64,000 bases of DNA from Streptomyces sp. 130 (GTDB lineage: Bacteria > Actinomycetota > Actinomycetes > Streptomycetales > Streptomycetaceae). The notes beneath the pieces are model-generated. The model searched no databases, was not told the origin of the DNA, and saw only the letters and a list, made by a program, of their open reading frames with translations. Made by a program: the position numbers and the translations under genes. This document shows positions 33,595 through 40,987 of this stretch, in pieces. Numbering within the stretch: the stretch's first letter is position 1; each line of letters opens with the position of its first letter. Location: assembly GCF_007096885.1 (NCBI RefSeq), contig NZ_VJNO01000002.1, positions 1 to 64,000 on the forward strand. Direction: 5' to 3'.

Positions 33595-34497
33595 ATGGCG
33601 CAGGTTCTCGACACCCCGGCGACGGCGGGCCCGGCGGACCCGCCCGTCTCCCCCGCCCAGCGCGCCGCGCGCCGCAAGGCGCTGCTGAACTGGATCGCCG
33701 TGCACGCGCTCGGCGTGGCGGCGGCCCTCTTCTTCGTGCTGCCGTTCGTCTTCCTGGTGCTCACCTCGCTGATGAGCGACCAGCAGGCCCTCACCCGGGA
33801 CCTGTGGCCGCACCCCTTCCAGTGGGCCAACTACCAGCGGGTGTTCGACACCCCGGGCTTCCTGACCTGGTGGCGGAACACCCTGCTGTACGCGGGTCTG
33901 GGCACCGTCCTCACGGTCGTGTCCTCGCTGCCCGTGGCGTACGCGCTCGCCAAGTTCCGCTTCCGGGGCCGGCGGCTGTCGCTGATGCTCGTCATCTCGA
34001 TGATGATGCTTCCGCCGCAGGTCGTGGTCATCCCGATGTACCTGTTCTGGGCCAAGCAGCTGGACCTGTCCGGCACGCTGTGGCCGCTGATCATCCCGAT
34101 GGCCTTCGGCGACGCGTTCTCCATCTTCCTGCTGCGGCAGTTCCTGCTGACCATCCCCGACGAATACCTCGACGCGGCGAAGGTCGACGGCTGCGGCGAA
34201 CTGCGCGCCCTGCTGCGCGTGGTGGTGCCGATGGCCAGGCCGGGAATCGCCGCCGTCGCCCTCTTCCAGTTCTTCTACGCCTGGAACGACTACTTCGGCC
34301 CGCAGATCTACGCCTCCGAGAACCCGGGGGCCTGGACGCTGAGTTACGGACTGGAGTCCTTCAAGGGCGCGCACCACACCGACTGGAACCTGACCATGGC
34401 CGCGACCGTTCTGGTCATGGCCCCCGTGATCGTCGTCTTCTTCTTCGCACAGAAGGCCTTTGTCGAGGGCGTCACACTGACCGGAGTAAAGGGCTGA
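33595..34497 (+). CDS. csnG: ABC transporter permease (MalG type)
   Basis: Second permease subunit, 300 residues, six TM helices. The EAA loop reads YLDAAKVDGCGELRALLRVVVPMARP, and the helix-1 region reads LFFVLPFVFLVLTSLMSD. It starts one base after the csnF stop (TGACATG); a GTG 9 bp upstream, overlapping csnF, is an alternative start. Partner of CsnF. Followed 3 bp later by csnH. Confidence 0.9.
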   Translation: MAQVLDTPATAGPADPPVSPAQRAARRKALLNWIAVHALGVAAALFFVLPFVFLVLTSLMSDQQALTRDLWPHPFQWANYQRVFDTPGFLTWWRNTLLYAGLGTVLTVVSSLPVAYALAKFRFRGRRLSLMLVISMMMLPPQVVVIPMYLFWAKQLDLSGTLWPLIIPMAFGDAFSIFLLRQFLLTIPDEYLDAAKVDGCGELRALLRVVVPMARPGIAAVALFQFFYAWNDYFGPQIYASENPGAWTLSYGLESFKGAHHTDWNLTMAATVLVMAPVIVVFFFAQKAFVEGVTLTGVKG

Positions 34498-34500
34498 ACC

Positions 34501-35766
34501 ATGAAGCTCGCTGTAGTGGGTGGCGGGTCCACCTACACCCCCGAACTGATCGACGGATTCGCCCGGCTACGGGACACGCTGCCGGTCGAGGAGCTGGTCC
34601 TCGTCGACCCGGCCGCCGGCCGGCTCGACCTCGTGGGCGGCCTCGCCCGGCGGATCTTCGCCAAGCAGGGCCACCCGGGCCGCATCGTCACCACCTCGGA
34701 CGTCGACGCGGGCGTCGCCGGAGCGGACGCCGTCCTGCTCCAGCTGCGCGTCGGCGGCCAGGCCGCCCGCGAGCAGGACGAGACCTGGCCCCTGGAGTGC
34801 GGCTGCGTCGGCCAGGAGACCACCGGGGCCGGCGGTCTCGCCAAGGCCCTGCGCACCGTCCCGGTCGTCCTGGACATCGCCGAGCGGGTCCGGCGCACCA
34901 ACCCGGACGCCTGGATCATCGACTTCACCAACCCGGTGGGCATCGTCACCCGCGCCCTGCTGCAGGCCGGGCACAAGGCCGTCGGCCTGTGCAACGTGGC
35001 CATCGGCTTCCAGCGCAAGTTCGCCCGGCTGCTCGGCGTGGCCCCCGGCGAGGTGCACCTCGACCACGTCGGGCTGAACCACCTGACCTGGGAGCTGGGG
35101 GTGCGCCTCGGCGGCCCGCGGGGCGAGGACGTGCTGCCCCGGCTGATCGCCGAGCACGGCGACGCCATCGCGGACGACCTGCACATGCCGCGCGCGGTCG
35201 TGGACCGGTTCGGCGTCGTCCCCTCGTACTACCTGCGGTACTTCTACGCGCACGACGAGGTCGTCCGCGAGCTCGGCACCAAGCCCTCCCGGGCCGCCGA
35301 GGTCGCCGCCATGGAGAAGGAGCTCCTGGCGATGTACGGCGACCCGGCGCTGGACGAGAAGCCCGCGCTGCTCGCCAAGCGCGGCGGCGCCTTCTACTCG
35401 GAGGCGGCCGTGGACCTGGCGGCGGCGCTCCTGGGCGGCGGCGGCTCGGCGCACCAGGTGGTCAACACGTACAACAACGGCACCCTGCCCTTCCTGCCGG
35501 ACGACGCGGTGATCGAGGTCCAGGCGAAGGTCGACGGCTCGGGCGCGACGCCGCTCGCCGTGCCCGCCCTGGACCCGCTGTACGCGGGGCTCGTCGCCAA
35601 CGTCACGGCGTACGAGGACCTCGCCCTGGAGGCCGCGCTGCACGGCGGCCGGGACCGGGTGTTCAAGGCGCTGCTCGCGCACCCCCTGATCGGCCAGTTC
35701 GAGTACGCCGAGGCGCTGACCGGCAAGCTGATCGCGCACAACCGGGAGCACCTCGCGTGGGCGTGA
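34501..35766 (+). CDS. csnH: GH4-family glycosidase (6-phospho-beta-glucosidase-like)
   Basis: NAD- and metal-dependent glycosidase of 421 residues, cytoplasmic. N-terminal Rossmann motif MKLAVVGGGSTYTPELIDGF; metal-binding Cys and His in VGLCNVAIGFQRKFA and HVGLNHLTW; FTNPVGIV typical of GH4. GH4 enzymes act by oxidation-elimination on often 6-phosphorylated glycosides, so it may cleave phosphorylated glucosamine oligomers made by the neighbouring kinase; that is inference. It starts 3 bp after csnG and its end overlaps csnK. Confidence 0.9.
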   Translation: MKLAVVGGGSTYTPELIDGFARLRDTLPVEELVLVDPAAGRLDLVGGLARRIFAKQGHPGRIVTTSDVDAGVAGADAVLLQLRVGGQAAREQDETWPLECGCVGQETTGAGGLAKALRTVPVVLDIAERVRRTNPDAWIIDFTNPVGIVTRALLQAGHKAVGLCNVAIGFQRKFARLLGVAPGEVHLDHVGLNHLTWELGVRLGGPRGEDVLPRLIAEHGDAIADDLHMPRAVVDRFGVVPSYYLRYFYAHDEVVRELGTKPSRAAEVAAMEKELLAMYGDPALDEKPALLAKRGGAFYSEAAVDLAAALLGGGGSAHQVVNTYNNGTLPFLPDDAVIEVQAKVDGSGATPLAVPALDPLYAGLVANVTAYEDLALEAALHGGRDRVFKALLAHPLIGQFEYAEALTGKLIAHNREHLAWA

Positions 35767-36731
35767 ACGGTTGCGTCCTCGCGATCGACGCGGGGAACAG
35801 CAAGACCGATGTGGCCCTCATCGGTGCGGACGGCACGGTGCTGTCCACGGCCAGGGGCGGCGGGTTCCAGCCGCCGGTGGTCGGCGTGGACGCGGCCGTC
35901 GACGTGCTCGGCGCGGCGGTCGGGCGGGCGTTCACCGCGGCCGGGGCGGACGCCGGGCAGGTCGCCCATGTGTCCGCCTGCCTCGCCAACGCGGACCTGC
36001 CGGTCGAGGAGGAGCAGCTGACGGCGGCGCTGGCCGCGCGCGGCTGGGGCCGGACCGTCGAGGTGCGCAACGACACCTTCGCGATCCTGCGGGCCGGGGT
36101 GGACGAGCCGCGCGGCGTGGCCGTGGTGTGCGGCGCGGGCATCAACTGCGTCGGCATGGTCCCGGACGGGCGCACCGCGCGCTTCCCGGCGATCGGGCGG
36201 ATCTCCGGTGACTGGGGCGGCGGTTCGGGCCTGTCCGAGGAGGCGCTGTGGTTCGCCGCGCGCGCCGAGGACGGCCGGGGCGAGCCGACCGAGCTGGCCC
36301 GGACGCTCCCCGCGCACTTCGGGCTCGGCTCGATGTACGCGCTGATCGAGGCGCTGCACCTGGGCCGCGTCGCGCCGGAGCGCCGGCACGAGCTGGCCCC
36401 GGTGCTCTTCGCGACGGCCGCGGCCGGCGACCCGGTCGCGCGGGCCCTGGTGGACCGGCTGGCCGAGGAGGTCGTGGCGCTGGCCTCGGTCGCGCTGACC
36501 CGCCTCGGGCTGCTGGACGAGGAGGCGCCGGTGCTGCTCGGCGGCAGCGTCCTGGCGGCGCGCCACCCGCAGTTGGACGACCGGATTCGCGAACTCCTCG
36601 CGGTCCGGGCCCCGAAGGCCGTGGTGCGCGTGGTGCGGGAGTCGCCGGTCCTCGGCGCCGGGCTCCTGGGCCTGGACCGCACGGGCGCGGCGCCCGAGGT
36701 GCACGCGAGGCTGCGGGCGCGGTACGCCTGA
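35757..36731 (+). CDS. csnK: BadF/BadG-type sugar kinase (glucosamine or GlcNAc kinase-like)
   Basis: ATP-dependent sugar kinase of the acetate-and-sugar-kinase/Hsc70 fold, 324 residues. Phosphate-1 motif VLAIDAGNSKTDVALIG, the phosphate-2 region VAVVCGAGINCVGM, and GDWGGGSGLSEEAL typical of N-acetylglucosamine kinases of the BadF family. Start GTG at 35757 is 8 nt after GGGAG, overlapping csnH by 10 bp; GTG at 35763 (overlap GTGA) is an alternative. Likely phosphorylates glucosamine released by CsnH or the imported dimer. Last gene of the csn unit, followed by a strong terminator. Confidence 0.85.
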   Translation: MGVNGCVLAIDAGNSKTDVALIGADGTVLSTARGGGFQPPVVGVDAAVDVLGAAVGRAFTAAGADAGQVAHVSACLANADLPVEEEQLTAALAARGWGRTVEVRNDTFAILRAGVDEPRGVAVVCGAGINCVGMVPDGRTARFPAIGRISGDWGGGSGLSEEALWFAARAEDGRGEPTELARTLPAHFGLGSMYALIEALHLGRVAPERRHELAPVLFATAAAGDPVARALVDRLAEEVVALASVALTRLGLLDEEAPVLLGGSVLAARHPQLDDRIRELLAVRAPKAVVRVVRESPVLGAGLLGLDRTGAAPEVHARLRARYA

Positions 36732-36745
36732 GTGGCCGCCCGCCG

Positions 36746-36781
36746 AAGACGCCCCGTAACCTGCTGGTTGCGGGGCGTCTT
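36746..36781 (+). terminator. Terminator of the csn operon
   Basis: A 16-bp stem (AAGACGCCCCGTAACC / GGTTGCGGGGCGTCTT, one G-U pair) with a 4-nt loop lies 15 bp after the csnK stop. Confidence 0.92.
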
Positions 36782-37107
36782 GCGCGTACGGGAACCGATC
36801 GGGCGCCCCGGTCGTGTTGTTGATGGGGAGAACGGTCAGGGGCTGTCCGGCGGATCTCCGGGGGCCCGCGAAGGTCCGCCGGGCAGGCCCTGACGGGGGA
36901 TCGTGCCGTTCGCCTTGATCAACGGCGCCGGTCTTGATCGAATGCGGTTGGCCGCGGCCGGTCGCGGCCGGCGGGCCGCGTGGTCCGGTGTCCGATCCAG
37001 GCGTTCTGGATGTGGGTGCCGGTCCCCGAGGCCATACTTCTGGCCGGGCACCAGTCCCCCGATCGTCCGGGGGGCGGGCCGTCGTCAGTGACCGAGGGGG
37101 AGGTCGA
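36782..37107. other. Intergenic region with long imperfect inverted repeat, csnK / glnX
   Basis: 326 bp without a convincing gene. A 19-bp inverted repeat with two mismatches (left arm 36836-36854, TCAGGGGCTGTCCGGCGGA; right arm 36875-36893) has a 20-nt spacer. The arm resembles termini I recall for Streptomyces IS5-type elements, so an IS relic is possible, but no transposase fragment is recognisable. CATACT at 37033-37038 is a candidate -10 for the downstream operon. Direct CTTGATC copies lie at 36913 and 36932. Confidence 0.4.
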
Positions 37108-38526
37108 GTGACACACCCGCCGAGTGCGCGTGAGGCGCTGCAACGCGCCCTGGGGCAGCAGCCCGCGCCGGAGGCCGCACCCGCGCCCGTGCCCGTGCCC
37201 GTGCCGCAGCAGCCGAGCACCCCGGCCGCCGTCGCGGGCCGGCTGCGTGCCGCCGCGACGACCGAACCGGGCCGGCTGCGCGTCATCGGGGCCGTCCTGG
37301 CGCTCCTGGTCCTGGCGTTCGGGGCGGTGACGGCGCTGGAGATCAGCGACCGGGCCGCCGCCGCCGACGACGTGGTGGAGCGCAGCCAGCCGCTCAGCGC
37401 GGACGCGGCGGGCATCTACCGCTCGCTCGCGGACGCGGACGCCGCGGCGGCGAGCGGCTTCCTGGCCGGACCGCAGGAGCCGCGCGCGGTGCACGAGCAG
37501 TACGTGAAGGACATCGAGGAGGCGTCCCGGCTGCTGGTGAGGGCCGCGGCGAACACGGACGCGGCCACCGCGTCCGGCCGCGAGATCGCCACGCTCAACG
37601 AAGGCCTCCCCCGCTACACGGGCCTGATCGAGCGCGCCCGGGCCAACAACCGGCAGGGGCTCCCGCTGGGCGGCGCCTACCTGCGGTACGCGAACCAGAC
37701 GATGTCCGGCGAGCTGCTGCCGGCCGCCGAGCGGCTGTACGAGGCGGAGACCGGCCGGCTCGGTGAGGACCAGGGCTCCGCACGCGGGTGGCCGCTGTTC
37801 TCGCTCGCCGCCGGTGTCGTGGCGCTGGCGGTGCTGGTCTGGGCGCAGCGCCGCAACTACCGCCGGACGAACCGGGTGTTCAACCACGGTCTGCTGGCCG
37901 CGACGGCCGCGACGACGGTGCTGCTGCTCTGGCTGGCGGTCGGGCACACGGTGGCCCGGTCCGGCCTGGCCGAGGCCGATTCGCACGGCCAGCGGCCGAT
38001 GGACGTGCTCAACCGGGCGCGCATCGACTCGCTGAAGGCGCGCGCCGACGAGAACCTGACGGTGGTCGCCCGGGGCGCGGTGCTCACCGCGGACGGCAAG
38101 AACGACAAGTACGAGACCGACTACACCGCGGGCATGAAGGCGCTCGACGAGGAGCTGGCCGCGGCGGCGAAGCTGGCCGCCGACACCGGGGACGGCGAGG
38201 GCGGCAAACCGGTCGCCGCGGCGGCCCGGGCGGTCGAGGAGTGGCAGGGCCGCCACCGTACGGCCCGCAGGACCGACGACGCCGGGGACTACGAATCGGC
38301 CCTGGAACAGATCATCGGCCGGGAGAACTCCACGGGCGAGTCCTTCAAGAAGGTGGACGACGCGCTGCGCGACGCCCTGGCGCACGAGCAGGACGACTTC
38401 ACCCGGGCCGCGCGGGACGGGCGCGGCGCCCTGGGCGGCCTGCCGGCCGGCGCGGCGGTCCTGGCCGTGCTGGGCGCGGTCGCGGCGATCGTCGGGGTCA
38501 ACCGCAGGCTCTCGGAGTTCCGGTGA
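37108..38526 (+). CDS. glnX: GlnX-like four-helix membrane receptor
   Basis: Integral membrane protein of 472 residues proposed to receive the signal from the amino-acid-binding GlnH. TM helices at about residues 57-79, 227-247, 258-281 and 445-467 leave two large extracytoplasmic, helix-rich domains (80-226 and 282-444) and a Pro/Ala-rich cytoplasmic N-terminus. This layout, and its place directly before a GlnH-like protein and pknG, match mycobacterial GlnX. GTG start is 4 nt after GGGGGAGG; the upstream in-frame extension has no homology. The name is by context; sequence identity to GlnX was not measured. Confidence 0.75.
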   Translation: MTHPPSAREALQRALGQQPAPEAAPAPVPVPVPQQPSTPAAVAGRLRAAATTEPGRLRVIGAVLALLVLAFGAVTALEISDRAAAADDVVERSQPLSADAAGIYRSLADADAAAASGFLAGPQEPRAVHEQYVKDIEEASRLLVRAAANTDAATASGREIATLNEGLPRYTGLIERARANNRQGLPLGGAYLRYANQTMSGELLPAAERLYEAETGRLGEDQGSARGWPLFSLAAGVVALAVLVWAQRRNYRRTNRVFNHGLLAATAATTVLLLWLAVGHTVARSGLAEADSHGQRPMDVLNRARIDSLKARADENLTVVARGAVLTADGKNDKYETDYTAGMKALDEELAAAAKLAADTGDGEGGKPVAAAARAVEEWQGRHRTARRTDDAGDYESALEQIIGRENSTGESFKKVDDALRDALAHEQDDFTRAARDGRGALGGLPAGAAVLAVLGAVAAIVGVNRRLSEFR

Positions 38527-38537
38527 CAGGGGGAGCG

Positions 38538-39569
38538 ATGACAGCGAAGAACCCGAGGGGCATCGGCCGGCTGCGCGGCTGGGGCGGGGTGACCGCGATG
38601 GCCGCCGCCTGCGCGCTGACCGCGTCGCTGACCCTGCTGCCCCTGTCCCACCCGGGCGACGACGTCTTCGGCCCCCGGGCGACGGGGCCCGGCGCGGCGC
38701 ACGCCCTCCAGGCGAAGGCCGACGCCTGCACGGACCCGGAGGCCAGTCTGCGGCCGGGCAAGGCGGACGGGGACGCGGTCCGCAAGATCAAGGAACGCGG
38801 CAAGCTCATCGCGGGCGTCGACCAGAACAGTTTCCAGTGGGGCTTCCGCAATCCGGCGACCGGGGACCTCGAAGGTTTTGACATCGACCTGGTCCGGGCC
38901 CTCGCGAAGGACATCCTCGGCGACGGCGGCAAGGTGATCTTCCGGGCCATCCCGACCAATCAGCGCATCGCCGCGCTGGAGAACGACAAGGTCGACGTGG
39001 TCGTGCGGACGATGACGATCAACTGCGCCCGGCTCGAGCAGGTCTCCTTCTCCACGGCCTACTTCCAGGCCGGCCAGCAGGTCCTCGCGGCGAAGGAGGA
39101 CCACTCGATCACCGGTTTCAACTCCACGCTGGGCGGCAAGCGCATATGCACCGCCGAGGGCTCCACGGCGTACGAGGCGCTGGAGAGGGAGTCGTTCGGC
39201 TCGGTCTTCAAGGACGAGCACGACGGTACGGCGGCCGACGAGGACCGGCTGACCGTCCCCAACCAGCTGGACTGCCTGGTGCGGCTGCAGCTGGGCGAGG
39301 TCGACGCGGTCGTCACGGACAACGCGCTGGCAGCCGGGCAGGCCGCCCAGGACCCGGCGGTCGAGCTCAAGGGCGACCCGTTCACCACCGAGTACTACGG
39401 CGTGGCCACGAAGAAGGGCGCGGACGACCTGGTGTCCCGGGTCAACAAGGTCCTGGCCGACTACCGGGCCGGCGGCGCGGACAGCCTCTGGATGAAGTCG
39501 TACCGCGCCTGGCTCCAGGAGGGCCTGCCGGGGGTCCAGGGTCCGCCGGAGCCGAAGTACCGGGACTAG
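38538..39569 (+). CDS. glnH: GlnH-like amino-acid-binding protein (SBP family 3)
   Basis: Solute-binding protein of 343 residues, polar-amino-acid type: KLIAGVDQNSFQWGFRNPATGDLEGFDIDLVRALA, then IPTNQRIAALENDKVDVVVRTMTI, where an Arg sits at the ligand carboxylate position. The N-terminus (residues 18-36) is a hydrophobic segment with AAAC (Cys25), a poor lipobox, so it may be a membrane anchor rather than a lipoprotein. In mycobacteria GlnH binds Asp/Glu and signals through GlnX to PknG. No ABC permease is nearby, supporting a sensory role. Starts 11 bp after glnX. Confidence 0.8.
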   Translation: MTAKNPRGIGRLRGWGGVTAMAAACALTASLTLLPLSHPGDDVFGPRATGPGAAHALQAKADACTDPEASLRPGKADGDAVRKIKERGKLIAGVDQNSFQWGFRNPATGDLEGFDIDLVRALAKDILGDGGKVIFRAIPTNQRIAALENDKVDVVVRTMTINCARLEQVSFSTAYFQAGQQVLAAKEDHSITGFNSTLGGKRICTAEGSTAYEALERESFGSVFKDEHDGTAADEDRLTVPNQLDCLVRLQLGEVDAVVTDNALAAGQAAQDPAVELKGDPFTTEYYGVATKKGADDLVSRVNKVLADYRAGGADSLWMKSYRAWLQEGLPGVQGPPEPKYRD

Positions 39570-39602
39570 CGCGGCCCCGCCCCGCGGGGTGGCGGCACTG
39601 AT

Positions 39603-39626
39603 CCCGCCGGGCCCAGGCCCGGCGGG
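39603..39626 (+). terminator. Hairpin between glnH and the coiled-coil gene
   Basis: An 11-bp perfect inverted repeat (CCCGCCGGGCC / GGCCCGGCGGG) separated by two bases. It may be a weak terminator or a processing site inside the operon. Confidence 0.5.
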
Positions 39627-39646
39627 GAGAAGCGGAGAGGTGATCG

Positions 39647-40987
39647 ATGGGCGTCGCTGGCCCCTTCCCCAGCTACGCGGCCCGGCCCCCCGGTCCGGTC
39701 ATGGACCGGGACGAGGCCGACCGTGCGCTGGCCCGGCTCGGCGCGGAGCACGAGGCGATCGAGACCTCGCTCCTCGCCCTCCAGGACCACGCGGGCCGCA
39801 GGCTCCTGGAGGGCGCCGAGCTGTCCGGTGTCACCAGGGAGCGGTGGGCCGTCACCGAGCGGTCGGTCACGCTGCTGTGGAGCTACTTCGACGCGTATAC
39901 GGGGGTGCTGGAGCGGGCCCGCGAGGTGCGGGCCCGGCGCCGCCACCCCAACCGCGAGGACCTGACGGTCCTGACCGAGCTGCTGCGCGGCGAGGGCGTC
40001 ACCGTGGCGCACGCCGCCGCCGGGCACGACCCGTCCGTCACCGGCCCGGCCCGCCTCTCCGAGCGGTTCACGCTGGAGGAGCTGGTCTCCCGGATGAACG
40101 GCCTGTACGCGAGCGCCCTGGACATGGTCGTGGCCTCGGACACCGTGTGGTCGGCGATGCCCGCCCGCATAGACCTCCTCGCCGCCGAGCTGCGCCGCAC
40201 CCACTCGCTGGCCCACTCGGTGGGCGTCCGGCCCGGTGAGCACCCGGCGGGCGACGAGCTGGAGGCGATCACCGCGGAGCTGGCCACGCTGCGGGAGCAG
40301 GTGATCTCGGACCCGCTGGCGTTCTGGCTGCCGGGGCCCGGCAGCGCGGCGCCCGGCGGCGGGCGCCCCGACACGACGCGCTACGACCGGGCGGCCCGGG
40401 CGCTGGAGGACGTGCGGCGCGAGGTCGAGGCGGTGCTCGCCGTGCGGCAGGACGCCGAGCAGCGGCTGGTGCACCTGCGCGACGTGCTGTCCCGGGCCGA
40501 CCGCACGCTGGCCGAGGCCCGGGTGGCGCGCGGCGAGGTGCTGGCCAAGATCGCCGCGTCGGAGGTGCCGGTGGTCAACGGACCGCCGACCGCCCTCCAG
40601 GAGCGCCTGGCCGCCGCGTCGGAGCACCGCAGGCACGCCCGCTGGCACCGCCTCTCGCCGCTTCTGGAGGCCCTGGAGCGGGAGGCCGAGGAGGAGCTGC
40701 TGCGGGCCCGCGAGCAGTTGACGGCGGTGACCGCGCCGCTGGCCGTCCGGGCGGAGCTGCGCGGCCGGCTCGACGCGTACAAGGCGAAGGTGGCCCGCAA
40801 CGGCCTGGCGGAGGACCCGTTCCTGATCGAGCGGTACGACGCGGCGCGGCGGATGCTGTGGAGCGCGCCCTGTGATCTGCGGGTGGCGGCGCAGGCGGTG
40901 CAGCGCTACCAGGACGCGGCGCTGGAGCTGCTGGACAGAGGTGACGGACCGTCGTGGCGGCGGGGCGATGAGGGGGAACGGACATGA
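39647..40987 (+). CDS. Coiled-coil protein of the pknG cluster, unknown
   Basis: A 446-residue, soluble, highly helical protein with no recognised catalytic motif. Long heptad-like stretches lie at about residues 20-60, 200-235 and 250-370 (for example LEDVRREVEAVLAVRQDAEQRLVHLRDVL), with Glu/Arg/Ala bias. No signal peptide. It begins after GGAGAGG and its stop overlaps the pknG start by ATGA, so it is translated with the kinase and is probably a stable partner or scaffold; that is inference. Similar proteins sit before pknG in other Streptomyces as far as I recall. Confidence 0.75.
   Translation: MGVAGPFPSYAARPPGPVMDRDEADRALARLGAEHEAIETSLLALQDHAGRRLLEGAELSGVTRERWAVTERSVTLLWSYFDAYTGVLERAREVRARRRHPNREDLTVLTELLRGEGVTVAHAAAGHDPSVTGPARLSERFTLEELVSRMNGLYASALDMVVASDTVWSAMPARIDLLAAELRRTHSLAHSVGVRPGEHPAGDELEAITAELATLREQVISDPLAFWLPGPGSAAPGGGRPDTTRYDRAARALEDVRREVEAVLAVRQDAEQRLVHLRDVLSRADRTLAEARVARGEVLAKIAASEVPVVNGPPTALQERLAAASEHRRHARWHRLSPLLEALEREAEEELLRAREQLTAVTAPLAVRAELRGRLDAYKAKVARNGLAEDPFLIERYDAARRMLWSAPCDLRVAAQAVQRYQDAALELLDRGDGPSWRRGDEGERT

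Noticed and set aside
30010..36731. Generic maltose or cellobiose ABC cluster
   Set aside because: GH4 hydrolase plus BadF kinase and the AGGAAACTTTCCT palindrome fit the csn system better than CebR or MalR loci, which have LacI regulators.
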